The notes below the pieces were generated by a model, which searched no databases, had not been told where the DNA came from, and saw nothing but the letters and a program-made list of their open reading frames with translations. Shown one piece after another: positions 1-9,094 of a stretch of DNA of 15,755 nucleotides (positions are counted from its first letter, which is position 1; every line of letters begins with the position of its first letter). The stretch spans positions 1 through 15,755 of the forward strand of contig NWUY0300002459.1 of assembly GCA_004151065.3 (NCBI GenBank), in the 5' to 3' direction. This DNA comes from Larix sibirica. Its lineage: Eukaryota; Streptophyta; Pinopsida; Pinales; Pinaceae. The translations under genes and the position numbers were made by a program.

Positions 1-89
1 AGATATGTGGGACATACTCTGCTAATTTAGGTTATGAATTCATAATGGATCTTGTTGAAAGATAAGGTTGTTGATGGTGGTCAAAGATA

Positions 90-186
90 TGGAAAGTGAG
101 AGCACTTAAGAAGACCAAATTGTTAATGTGGCTAGATTTTAAAAATAAGGTTCCTACTTGGGATATTCTACAAAAGGAACAATAAA
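90..186 (+). pseudogene. zf-RVT domain remnant of LINE A
   Basis: The frame starting at 111 reads KTKLLMWLDFKNKVPTWDIL, followed by QKEQ and a TAA. This is the conserved core of the zinc-binding domain (zf-RVT) between RT and RNase H in plant LINEs, where 'K.FMWLLLNNKVLTWD.LQKR' is typical. The cysteine pairs expected just downstream cannot be read, because stops and shifts set in at about 184. The domain probably helps bind template RNA or DNA during target-primed reverse transcription; that role is family knowledge. Confidence 0.8.
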
Positions 187-559
187 CATGGTCTTGGAAG
201 ATGTTATTCAAAAACATTGAATAAAATGCTCTACATATGTTTTTCATACACCCTTTCTTAATTCAGGTTTCGAAAGAAATAATTCAATAGGTTGGTGCTA
301 ACAATGTGTGGAATGGAGTCTCCATCAAGGAGAGTCTCAAACTATACTTTGAAAGACAAGAACTAAAGCATTTCCTTGTTGTTCATGTCCTCTCTTTTTA
401 GAGCATTTGGATAGCCCGCAACTCATCCTTATTTCAGGATAGAATAATCAAAACCTTCCAAATTTCCTCTCATATTTGTGCCATGTATCTACATTATAAA
501 ACATAGGGGAAAGTATCTAAGATAATATATATTGGTAAGCTAGTAGTGGATAGATCCCA

Positions 560-1010
560 TCTTTGGGGGTTTTTTAATGGAGCCTTCTAGGTCTAAGAAG
601 GTAAGTGCAGTATTGGAGGTGTATTTTATATGTAGGAGCAACACTTTACCGATTTTAGTGCTTCCATGGGATATTGTTAAAACAATTTAGTTGAACTTTT
701 ATCTCTTAAAGCACTTTTAAATCTAGTCATGTATAAGAACATATCTCATTTGCAAGTCTTTGGAGACTCGATGTTGGTGGTAAGTTGAACGAGAGGTGAT
801 CAAGTCATTTAAGGTATTACTCTTCAAGCTTTAGCATTGGAACTTAAGACATGATAATAATAGTCGTGACAAATATCGTTTGCGTATGTCTATAGGGAGA
901 TCAATATTACAACTGATACAATATCGAAATATGGTTTCAATCGAACTACTAGTCTTTTATATCTTAAGAAGGTCAAGGAGGGATCACACTTGGATTTCAC
1001 TCTAGAAATA
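560..1010 (+). pseudogene. RNase H domain remnant of LINE A
   Basis: This is an RNase H fold of the type found at the C-terminus of plant LINE ORF2, which would remove RNA from the RNA:DNA hybrid. Read through frameshifts it shows WGFFNGA (564-584), where the family has FFDGA, so the first catalytic Asp is Asn (codon AAT, 576-578). NNLVELLSLKALLNL follows, with the catalytic Glu at 693-695. HLQVFGDSMLVV has the catalytic Asp at 765-767, and YVYREINITTDTISKYG has the last Asp at 915-917. Stops separate these blocks, so no protein can be made. Confidence 0.85.
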
Positions 1011-1105
1011 TGAATATACATTGGGGATTTGATGGGAGGATGCATAAGTATTGATCCAAAGATTGAATATAGAATATGTGGTTTATTTAGTTTTTTGAAC
1101 AAGCT

Positions 1106-1637
1106 AGAGGATTTTTTTTTTGGTTTTTCATGTTATAAGTATAAGAAGAAAATTCTTCTTTGATAGTTTTACAACTTTATATATGATACTAGATAATCAA
1201 GATTTTAATACTTGATAACAAGTATTTTTTGTACAAGTGCTCTAAAGAATATATATATTTTCATTCTACTTACGAATAAAAATAACGTTTTTTTCTTTGG
1301 ATATTTATTTTTTATGAGAAAAATTGAAGTTCCACAAACATGTTCAAAAAGTAATTTAATGAAAATAAAAATTTGAACACAAGGCCTATTATTTAATAAA
1401 GTAACTTTCAACCAAGGGAGATAATGCAAAATATATAGAAAATGTTATGAACAAGAAATGTTTTTTTACGCTTTGCATCGAAGTGAGTGCTTACCACTAA
1501 AACCCTTATTTTTTCCTGCAAAACACTTCAACACAGTCACACACAAAAACAAGTGAAATTTCGAGTCTAGAAATCTTAAGCTTCGGTTAGCTCTCAGTTA
1601 TCTTACCCAGAAAATGCAAGTTTTATATATGTTTCTT
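1106..1637. other. AT-rich non-coding stretch
   Basis: No protein similarity, RNA gene or repeat boundary could be seen here. It includes the undefined 3' flank of LINE A and some poly(T) runs (around 1111-1120 and 1289-1312). The short ORFs have no coding character. Confidence 0.5.
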
Positions 1638-1749
1638 ATTTGTTGAGTTCGCACGAGGCACACAACAAAGAGAATACACATAAAACAAAACACTTTCCAC
1701 TTAGTTTTTAATTTGTCAAGTTTGCACAAAACACACGACAAAGAGAATA
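1638..1749. repeat. 39-bp direct repeat, period 73
   Basis: 1638-1676 and 1711-1749 are two copies of a 39-base unit beginning ATTTGT and ending ACAAAGAGAATA. I count 32 identical positions out of 39, and all 7 differences are transitions (C/T or G/A). The two copies are 73 bases apart. This is an old local duplication of unknown function, possibly part of an LTR or another non-coding element. Confidence 0.75.
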
Positions 1750-1874
1750 AATAGATTGAAAAGGGATAAAACCATGAATAGTTTATAGAAAAACGAACTG
1801 AAATATTAAATAGTATAAGAAATATTTGTTAAAAATGTAATGAAGATAATATGCCTCCTCATTTGATAAAATGC

Positions 1875-1897
1875 ATATATATATATATATATATATA
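1875..1897. repeat. (AT)n microsatellite
   Basis: This is an uninterrupted AT dinucleotide run of about 23 bases, preceded by GC at 1873-1874 and followed by GG. Confidence 0.95.
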
Positions 1898-2018
1898 GGC
1901 AAGCGCAAACCTTTTCAGGTGAAGTGAAAAGTGTTTCCAACTAAAAGCAACACGTTGGACGTGATGGAACAACTTGCTTGGCTTAGAAATGCAAAAAAAA
2001 ATAGAATATAGAAATCAT

Positions 2019-2080
2019 TTTATTCAGATAGTGTCATAGGTTTAGGATCTTGATCAACAGCGAGAGTAGGTCTTTATAAA
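2019..2080 (-). promoter_or_regulatory. possible LTR-type TATA box and poly(A) signal
   Basis: On the - strand a TATA-like TTTATAAA (2073-2080) is followed about 50 bases later by AATAAA (2019-2024). That spacing resembles the short R region of plant LTRs. No terminal TG/CA pair, PBS, PPT or second LTR copy was found, so this is a weak suggestion that 1.9-2.25 kb is an old LTR remnant in - orientation. Confidence 0.2.
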
Positions 2081-2350
2081 CACTCTATACCATGTTCAAG
2101 AAAAAAGGGTATTTCCACGTAGGTCAAACACCTTAAGCAACTACTCACACAAATATATCAAAAATCGGAAACCAATTTATTACATGCTTAAAACCCTCAA
2201 AGAAGGAAGTAGTCCACTACCCGAACCAACACGACCACTTGGATAAATATATTAATGCAAATTTATTAAATATTTCACATATGAATTTCTCATAGTTGTT
2301 CATTAGCAAATGACCCTCCATGCTCTTTAAATAGAGATCATGGACCAATC

Positions 2351-2470
2351 AAATTTATTCTTAATTTTTTTACTAAACTTATTATTAATAGTGAGAAAAT
2401 TAAAATTATGATAGTGACATGTAACAAAATAATTATTCCTCCAATTTTATATAGTGATGATGTCTTTCAT
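2351..2470. repeat. Repeat X, copy 1, left half
   Basis: This is about 120 bases similar to 14310-14428 in the same orientation, including a 26-base exact match (2422-2447 with 14383-14408). The similarity runs up to the - strand LINE's target duplication at 2456-2470 and resumes on the far side of the LINE at 8839. The repeat family is not recognised and no coding sequence was seen in it. Confidence 0.8.
2456..2470. repeat. Target-site duplication of the - strand LINE, left copy
   Basis: GATGATGTCTTTCAT matches GATGACGTCTTTCAT at 8824-8838 in 14 of 15 positions. The single difference is a C/T change at a CpG in the right copy, which fits deamination. It directly abuts the T run (2471-2476) that is the complement of the LINE's A tail. 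A duplication of 15 bp is a normal length for target-primed reverse transcription. Confidence 0.8.
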
Positions 2471-2829
2471 TTTTTTCCAAGAAAAAGTCATAATTTCTAT
2501 TTATATAAAGAACTAAAAATACATTCTTTAGGTGCCCAAACAAAATTACCACCAAAAACAATATCAACTCTCTAATTTATATATAAAGATTCTTTTCTCC
2601 CCTTAGACTATATCACACCACCTATAAAATTATCATATCCATTTCAAATCCCAACATAAACAACATCTTTACAACAAATAATAATTTATAATTAATAGAG
2701 TAAGGTGGAAATCATAACTTAATAGCTTTCTCTAGAATGTCACCAATCCACAACTAGTAACCATATAGTACATAAGTTGTGCAAAAAGAAAATGTAAAAA
2801 CATAAACCCTTGTCAACAAGTAAGATAAG
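2471..2829 (-). other. 3' UTR and A tail of the - strand LINE
   Basis: This is non-coding sequence between the ORF2 stop (TGA, 2830-2832 on the - strand) and the target duplication. It ends in a run of six A on the - strand (2471-2476), just after TTGG. The block at about 2473-2485, read on + as TTTTCCAAGAAAAA, recurs at about 14493-14506, which may mark a second copy of this family's 3' tail. Confidence 0.6.
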
Positions 2830-2869
2830 TCAGAACCTTATCACATCAAAACATGCCCTAAGAAGATGG

Positions 2870-3310
2870 AGGAATCCCTCATTGAATTCTTCAACCAGCC
2901 AACAACCAACTTCCAATAGTAGACATTCCTTTGATAGTTTATCTGCTTCCTCATTTAATTCTCTGTAAATATATGTGGAAGAGAGAGAGAGAGTCAAAAT
3001 ATGAAACAATCACTTTCAGTTGTTATCCTAGGGGAATTTAGGTGTAGTCACGATGCTAATATCTCCATTAACCAATTTTATCAACAAAGATGAGTCTCCA
3101 CAAACCTAAATAATCATGCACATTTATCTATGGATAGGGAGAAAACCAACTTTAGAGCCATTAGTTCAACATGATTATCTAACCATGATCCCAAGCCAAT
3201 TTTGAAATTGAAGTAATGTGAATCTGAAAGAAAATTAGGATCCCCATCTCCACTCATAGTAGACAAATCCTAGTTTGCACCACCAAAAAATCCCCATGGA
3301 TTTGGCCTGT
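2870..3310 (-). pseudogene. RNase H domain remnant of the - strand LINE
   Basis: On the - strand the start reads WGFFGGAN, where the family has FFDGA; the first catalytic Asp is Gly (codon at 3282-3284). LDNHVELMALKLVF follows, keeping the catalytic Glu, then VCGDSS (Asp kept, about 3090-3100) and HIYRELNEEADKLSKECL with the last Asp at 2941-2943. The tail WLVEEFNEGFL leads to the ORF2 stop. The last 40 codons are in one open frame and are among the best-kept parts of the element. Confidence 0.88.
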
Positions 3311-3559
3311 CAATGGAAACATTCTTTATTAGTTAATGATTTCTTTGTATGGAAGGAACCCTAATTCCAATCATCATATACTAAATTTGAGTGAAAATAT
3401 GAAACGTAGGAATATCTCAGTCCTTATTTTGTTTCCATTCCTTGCTATCCAAATTCCCATTACACAAGACATATGACCCCCCTATCTCTCTTTTATCTTT
3501 CTTTAAGAGCCACTACTTAAGACTTACTTCTATTATCTCCTCTTTTCGTACATTCTAAA

Positions 3560-3790
3560 ACCCCATCAGATTCTCCACCTCCTTCAATAAAGAAACAAAA
3601 GGACAACGAATGAATAAATGTGATACAATTTCTTCAAAGTTCCCATAAAGAATAAAAAAATAAGGACCTGAACTACTATGCTTATGGAGAAAGTCCCAAG
3701 TTGAAATCTTGTTTTGAATGGCCAACCAAAAAAAAATGTTTTGGGGGGGCTTTGATATTCTAGGTTTTGTCCCACCAACAAGCAGGATCT
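3560..3790 (-). pseudogene. zf-RVT domain remnant of the - strand LINE
   Basis: In two alternating frames the - strand reads WWDKT, then PPKHFFFGW, then AIQNKISTWDFLHKHSSSG and, further on, VSHLFIRCPF. These match the zf-RVT pattern 'K..FMWL....KV.TWD.LQKR....P..C..C....E...HLF..CPF'. The first cysteine pair is eroded; the His and Cys of HLFIRC survive. The same domain is present in LINE A at 90-186, but the two sequences clearly differ and come from separate insertions. Confidence 0.82.
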
Positions 3791-4100
3791 TTTCCTTCTT
3801 CCTCCATCAAATCCTTACATCTCAATCTAACTATGTACAAACCTCTATATTTTTTTATGACCAAGCAACGGATTCCTCCTTCCTCTCTTAATCTCATATG
3901 TCCCTTTTTTAACTACTTGCAAAATTTGACGATAATTCAAAATGAATACCTACCAAACCTAGATCCTATTGATTTCCATCCTTGGAGCTAAATGTTAATA
4001 TTGAAAGGGTCTCTTGCCTACTACAATGTGAATATGCCTTTCTCTTACAGTCGTATCTGACTTCTTGAACCAACCCACCAAGCTAGGTTAGAACCAATGA

Positions 4101-4350
4101 ATTGAAAGGCCTACACCATAAATTTCTATTAAATAGATACACTCTTTACATTCTTCCTAGGATTCTTTACCTAGTTGACCATTGACCCGAAATCAATATA
4201 TTTTTTTATCTATTATTTTTTTCCATAAATGATTGGAAAGGCCTCACACCATATCTTTCCATTAAATAGATACACTCTTTATATTCTTCCTAGGATTCCT
4301 TACCTAGTTGACCATTGACCTTGGCTTAATATATTTTTTTGTCTATTTTT
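4101..4350. repeat. Tandem duplication of about 131 bp inside LINE ORF2
   Basis: About 4101-4220 and about 4232-4350 are two head-to-tail copies, period about 131. Each contains AAATAGATACACTCTTTA, CTTCCTAGGATTC and TACCTAGTTGACCATTGAC. The unit encodes, on the - strand, the WK..V..FP.I connector that follows the RT thumb in plant LINEs. Because a LINE protein has this segment once, the duplication arose locally after or during insertion. Confidence 0.9.
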
Positions 4351-4409
4351 TTTATAGACTATTAGTAGTCAAAACTTTCCACAAACATTTAGCAGCTAAA
4401 TCCGAACTA

Positions 4410-5590
4410 AACAAGTGGATATTCTTGAGTACCCACCCCCACAATTCTTTTGGCCGAGAAATAAGTATCCTAATGGAATATTATCGTTATCACTATCCTT
4501 AGACCATAAATATATAAAGAAAATTCTTATGACCCTCTCTAGAACCCCTTTAGTGATATGGGCCATTCTATGCCCAAAACTTAGAATAGCTTCTAACACA
4601 AACTATACCAATGCCATCCTCTCTCTATTTGAAATCCATTTATTACACCATACATTAATACAAGCTTCCACCTTCTCCAACAACCATCTCTAATCCCTTT
4701 TCCTGTAGCCATTAGGATTTAGCCAATAACCCAAATATTTAAACCTTGTTGGACATTGATTTTCTTAAAAGGAAAAAGTTTGCTCTCATCTTCATCCCAA
4801 TACTAGACAAGAATAAAGTGGATTTTTAGACATTTAGCTCCATACATGTATCTATGTCGTAAATATCCAAGATCTTCAATAAATTCTCCCTGTTACCTCT
4901 CTTGACCATTAGAGAACAATAATAATCGTCCACAAAGATAAAATGAGATAAATAAACTTGGACCCCAATACCAATACCTAATATAATGCCATATCTCTTT
5001 GCTTCTAGGATTTATTTTGCATAGTGGAGAAAGAGTATATCCCACCTTCTTGTAGGATTTAAAAAAATAGTAGCTAAACCATTGATAGGAATGGTATAAG
5101 ATACTGAAGAAATACATTCCATAATTCAAGAGAACACCGTAAACTAAAATCCACATGCATTAACATCAAACAAATTTATAGCCATCTCACCCTCTGATAT
5201 GGTTTAGACATATCAAATTTTAATACCATAGTAGGAAGCTTTTTTTGTCTTGATTGTGTGCAACCCTTCCTGTGTTGCACCTATTGCCTTGAAAATATGT
5301 CTCCCTATTAATACACCAAATTTTTCTTGTGAAATTACATCTAAAAATCATTTTCATTATGACAACAAGGATCTTGCTATAGTTTTATATAGATAATTAC
5401 ATGATGAAATAGACCTAAACTCATCAAATCAGTTTGGATTATATTTTTTTAGGAAACAAATCAAATCCTTCCTAGAAAGTCATACATAACAATAAAGAAC
5501 TTTATAGTCCACATGTCTAGGCCTGTACTTTTATATATTTTTAATGGAAGACAGTGCAACCTTCAACTCTTCTTTAGAAATCTCTTCTAG
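4410..5590 (-). pseudogene. Reverse transcriptase domain remnant of the - strand LINE
   Basis: From high to low coordinates on the - strand: KEELKVALSSIKN, then KSTGLDMWTIKFF (compare 'KSPGPDGF...FF'), FDEFRSISSCNYLYKTIAR (compare 'FRPISLCNV.YK.IAK'), LKFDMSKPYQRV (motif A, catalytic Asp codon 5212-5214), INGLATIFLNPTRR followed in another frame by GYTLSPL (motif B remnant), and FIFVDDYY (motif C, the FADD box as FVDD, 4925-4936). Then come FKYLG, WCNKWIS and AILSFGHRMAHITKGVLERV (thumb). The catalytic aspartates persist, but stops and frameshifts inactivate the enzyme. Confidence 0.9.
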
Positions 5591-6299
5591 CATTTAAGAA
5601 TTATTTTCCTCAATTAAAAAATAGGAAACAAGTATATTAACTTCAAAAACTTAATATTCACCTTATATATCTCCTTAAAATAGATACTTTGAAAATAATT
5701 TATTCCCATAGTGGACATTCTTGAAAAATTACTTATAGCTTGACCCTTTTCATCCTGTAACTCTCTTAGTGTGTCAACCCTTTTCCTATGATTTGGGAAG
5801 TTACAAAATAACTTCATGTTTTAATTTCCTTTTCCAAGACACAGTTCTCCACTCTTCATGTGCCATTATACTTCTTTCCAATCCAATACTTTTCTCCTTC
5901 GGGCTTGTAAGGATTTGTAGTGAGCCATCTACTCATTTAAAACACCTATAAACATGATGGAGCAAAAGCAGTTTAATTTCACCTTCGACCTATTTTAGAT
6001 CACAATCCATATTTACTCTTTTATTAATATCTGTCCAATAGTCATAAACTCTTTTTACCTTCCTCAAAGACTTGAAAAATCGATATCTAGCATGCTCCCC
6101 TATATCAGCATAAAAAGGAACCCACTCCATTTGCATTAATTCATGAACATCATCCTCCTTAGTCCCTTGGGGGTTAAACTTGAAGGTCCCAACATGATTG
6201 TCATTCTACCTTTCCACTTGCATGCTAATTATAATCTAATATAAATTCCTCCTAGACTCGACTCAAGTTTGAATTATGTCCACTTCATTGATCAAGATA

Positions 6300-6600
6300 T
6301 ATAAAAAAAAATCTATCTAACCTTTTTGAAACCCTAGCCTACATATTCTGATTATTCCTCCAAGTAGGCACGTGTTTCACCAATTCTAGTTAAATAAGAC
6401 CAACACCTTCAATATTATACTTTAAATAATCTAGCATCAAATCAATTCTGGTAGTGGCCCCCATACCTTAACCCCACCCAATGGGGTATCCTCCCACAAT
6501 AACCTTTTCCTTAAAAATATCCATTGAAAAAATATTATCTTGTAACTCTTTCCTACCCTCATTAAAACCATAAAAGTTAAAAATGAAGATCTTAAGTTAA
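6300..6600 (-). pseudogene. APE-type endonuclease, C-terminal remnant
   Basis: In one - strand frame I read KIFIFNFYGFNEGRKELQD, then VIVGGYPIGWG, then ATTRIDLMLDYL, then HVPTWRNNQ and VSKRLDRFF. This is the order of the C-terminal half of plant LINE endonucleases (NVYGPN, then GGDFN, then D.F....L.D, PTWRN and RLDRF). The catalytic GGDFN is degraded to GGYPI. The enzyme would nick the target strand that primes cDNA synthesis. The N-terminal half could not be recognised in 6600-7000. Confidence 0.78.
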
Positions 6601-6999
6601 AAGTCATCATATCCATTTTGAACCCCTTGGGGTTTTTTTCCCACTCTAAGGACCCCCTTAAGAGACTTTTGTTTCCCGTGTTCGATTTCAACCAAATATT
6701 TCTCCTATGCAAGATGCAACCATGATTTCCTTCCAACAATAGAGAAGCTTGTTTCTTTAATAGGATCAAGACTAATCCCACCTATAGAAACTTACCCTTT
6801 CCTTTCTTAAATCCTTTTTTATATCTAAAGGACTATCTACTTATTCCTCTAGAACAAATATTTACCCCCCTTCCCTAACACTTTGAAAGAAGTGGCCTTC
6901 TTTGCAAAGGATTCTTTTGAAGAACCTTTCAAAGAACCATAAGAACTAAAATTTTATTTCGTTTAGGGTGAAGACTTTCAAAATTGTGACGGAGTATCG

Positions 7000-8815
7000 A
7001 AAAATATATTTATTCTTCAAATTGTTATTTGACACACTAGTGACCTCTATACTAGGGGAAGGTCACACTTCTTTATTCCCCAAATCCAAATTTAAATTAG
7101 CTTATCAAATGAACTTTCTGACTCAACATTAGACTTACTAGGATTGTTGACGGGCTCTGAAACTTGTGAGACAAACTATAAGTAAAATTTTCCTTCTTTT
7201 GAAAGTTGGAGCTCCACTATCAGAAGAACCTTTGATCCCTCTCTTCCTTCAAATGGCATGCCGTCAAAACTAACTATATCATTGTGTAAGGATTAATTTT
7301 TCATTATAGAACCCAAAACTACCACTAGTAATCTATACTCAGGAATAAAATCTTCTAGTTGAAGCTCATATTTACTAGGCTCGCTATTTGAAATAGGATC
7401 TAGATCATGAGAGAGAACCATTAAGTATACTCTTTCTTCTTTCAAATCTTGGATCTTCTTTACCGAATGAATCTTTTTACCACTTCAATAGTATTTCCAT
7501 CATTTCCATTTATCACCTCTTCAAGAGTATGATTTTGAACTAAACATTTTAAACTTAACTTTGACTATCTTTACTCATAAACCTATGTATTATGTTTCAA
7601 ACCCCAACCCTTCTTCTTCCATATATTTTAAGTAAAATCAAGACCACAATCTACCAAATTATGTCCATAGACATGACACCAAGTGCACTTGAATATGGTT
7701 TGATTGTAGTCCAATATATATGAGTAACACACTCCCCCACAACTATATCCAAAACATGAGGAATCACATCACTGAGTGCGATCTCTAGGAGGACCTGAGC
7801 AACACTTTAGCAAACTTTCATGAAAATGTAAAACCACATCTAGAAATTTACCTAGGTTTTTCCTTCTTTCCTTCAATTCTTTCTGATTCTAAAACTCCAA
7901 AGGTAGACATCGGATATTAATCTATATTGGTATATCCTTTGACCTATCAAAGCGTGGGTAAAATATAGTCCATGCTTTCAAATCTAAATATGTAGATACC
8001 CAATATGATCTACCTTCCATGATCTTGAGATAATCCTCCTTGATCCTAAACAAAAACCCTAACCATCCTTTAGTTAGAATATGAAAAACATGATCACAAA
8101 CTAACAACATAGCCTAGCACTTCTAGATTCATTTATTCAAATAATGCTAAGAGACATGTCACCCAAAAAAATCCCTATAAGTGCATCCCAAAAAATCTCC
8201 GGCATTTTCTGCTCTAATATTATGTATTCTCTTAAGACCATTCGCACTCAGTCCCTTTTCAAGCAAAATACCCTCTTATGTTCCATATATTTTACAACAC
8301 ATATGAAGCCAAAAGTATTTCATTTCTACTCACAAAACCACTCTATAGCTTATAATTAAGTCCTTTCCCAATAAAACCCACCCTCAAACACCACTGATCT
8401 TCTGAAGAAAGTGATATAAGGTTTGGAAACTTTTGAAAAGCCTCTCCATCAAAACCTTGAATGTTGGGTCCTAAACAATCAATATATGAATGTGTGATTT
8501 GAGGGTTTCCACTAAAACCATTAACCAAAGATAGAACATTATCCATAGTCTCAATAGTAGACCTATCCAAAATATAACCATATATGTATATTTTGTACCT
8601 AATGGCTCTATCCCATCCCTTCTCTCAACCCACATTTCCACAATAACATAAAGTTAGATCTCCCAAAATTTGGACCTACGGAACCAAAAAATTCTTGTCC
8701 CCGAGGTTAACACCTTACCATAAATTAGAAAATATCCAAAACCCTATCCCTCCTCATAGGGATCTTCTAAATAATCAACCAAATCTTCCTCAAAATCCAT
8801 CTCCCAAAATCCCAT
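7000..8815 (-). pseudogene. ORF1 pseudogene of the - strand LINE (DUF4283-like, CCHC)
   Basis: This would be the nucleic-acid-binding ORF1 protein that coats the LINE RNA. An ATG at 8813-8815 opens MGFWEMDFEEDLVDYLED before an in-frame stop. A region that I do not recognise follows (8343-8600, open for 75 codons). At about 8200-7810 a DUF4283-like core reads ILTKGWLGFLFRIKEDY, SYWVSTYLDLKAWTIFYPRF, then a worn PVWVRL..LP segment (CLPLEF) and LGKFLDV. A CCHC knuckle follows at 7646-7687. The C-terminal part to about 7000 is serine- and lysine-rich, without clear motifs. The start lies only 8 bases inside the target duplication. The lower limit is uncertain. Confidence 0.75.
7646..7687 (-). other. 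CCHC zinc knuckle of LINE ORF1
   Basis: The - strand reads CTWCHVYGHNLVDC, an intact CX2CX4HX4C knuckle preceded by YNQTIFK. Plant LINE ORF1 proteins typically have 'Y..VPF.C..CH.YGH....C' directly after DUF4283, which is its position here. All four zinc ligands survive although the frames around it are broken. Confidence 0.9.
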
Positions 8816-8823
8816 TATTATTC

Positions 8824-8838
8824 GATGACGTCTTTCAT
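8824..8838. repeat. Target-site duplication of the - strand LINE, right copy
   Basis: GATGACGTCTTTCAT is the partner of 2456-2470 (14 of 15 bases). It lies 8 bases beyond the ORF1 ATG on the 5' side of the LINE. Confidence 0.8.
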
Positions 8839-9020
8839 ATTGAACCATGAAAACAATTCTAATTAATAAAGTTTTTAAACTAAATATTTTGATCAAATCT
8901 TCTATTAAATCCTGAAAACAATTCTAAAATTGTATATTAAATATGAAAAGAGATAAAAAAAATATATATTGTAAACTAAATTTACCTTGATGTTAATATT
9001 TGTTAATACCAATCTTAGAA
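8839..9020. repeat. Repeat X, copy 1, right half
   Basis: 8839-8895 matches about 14429-14485, and about 8898-9019 matches about 14792-14899, with a 22-base exact match at 8933-8954 and 14835-14856. The block around TGAAAACAATTCTA occurs twice (about 8847 and 8914), as it does in the other copy (about 14439 and 14814). The roughly 300 bases between these blocks in copy 2 are absent here. Confidence 0.8.
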
Positions 9021-9094
9021 AAAGATACAACATGCAAACCTCGCGCTTAAAAATTATTCACAATTCAATAAAGAGCTTGAAGTTTCAAATCAAT

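Larger units (their letters stand above)
1..1105 (+). mobile_element. LINE fragment A: 3' part (zf-RVT, linker, RNase H)
   Basis: This is the 3' portion of a plant non-LTR retrotransposon ORF2, cut by the window's left edge. Three domains appear in the order normal for plant LINEs, in shifting + frames: a zf-RVT segment, a tryptophan-rich linker reading WIARNSSLFQDRI at about 406-445 (compare the 'W.IWLARN' linker of the family), and an RNase H domain. Many stops and frameshifts show that it is dead. The endonuclease and RT would lie left of the window. The 3' end is not defined: coding similarity fades near 1010, and no clear poly(A) tail or target duplication is visible, so the right limit is approximate. 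It faces the - strand LINE tail to tail. Confidence 0.85.
2830..6790 (-). pseudogene. ORF2 pseudogene of the - strand LINE (EN-RT-zf-RH)
   Basis: This is the polyprotein that would nick target DNA and copy the element RNA in place. It can be followed in shifting frames: endonuclease C-terminal part (about 6600-6300), connector, reverse transcriptase (about 5590-4410), connector with a duplication (4350-4101), zf-RVT (about 3790-3560), W.ARN linker, RNase H (about 3310-2870), and stop at 2830-2832. The N-terminal part of the endonuclease (the SWN and QET motifs) could not be recognised, so the right limit is a guess. Dozens of stops and indels rule out function. The span is normal for a plant LINE ORF2 of about 1,300 residues. 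Confidence 0.85.
2471..8823 (-). mobile_element. Nearly full-length plant LINE (non-LTR retrotransposon), decayed
   Basis: This is a 6.35-kb element on the - strand. Its order from high to low coordinates is ORF1 (DUF4283-like, CCHC knuckle), endonuclease remnant, RT, zf-RVT, RNase H, about 360 bp of 3' UTR, and a 6-7-base A tail. A 15-bp target-site duplication flanks it. Frame changes every few dozen codons and many stops show that it has long been inactive. Both limits are fixed by the duplication and supported by repeat X, whose two halves flank the LINE and join collinearly when the LINE and one duplication are removed. It carries an internal tandem duplication at 4101-4350. Confidence 0.88.

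Noticed and set aside
6437-6781. Longest - strand open frame (114 codons)
   Set aside because: It overlaps the endonuclease remnant, but the recognisable endonuclease words (IFNFYGFNEGRKELQD, PTWRN) are in a different frame, and its own wording shows no motif. It is a shadow frame within the LINE.
9059-9064. ACAAT at 9060-9064 as the 5' target duplication of the LTR element
   Set aside because: CACAAT also occurs at 12079-12084 before the 3' LTR, and no TG end follows it. The TGATCTA start at 9095 with TCAAT before it agrees better with the TAGATCA end.
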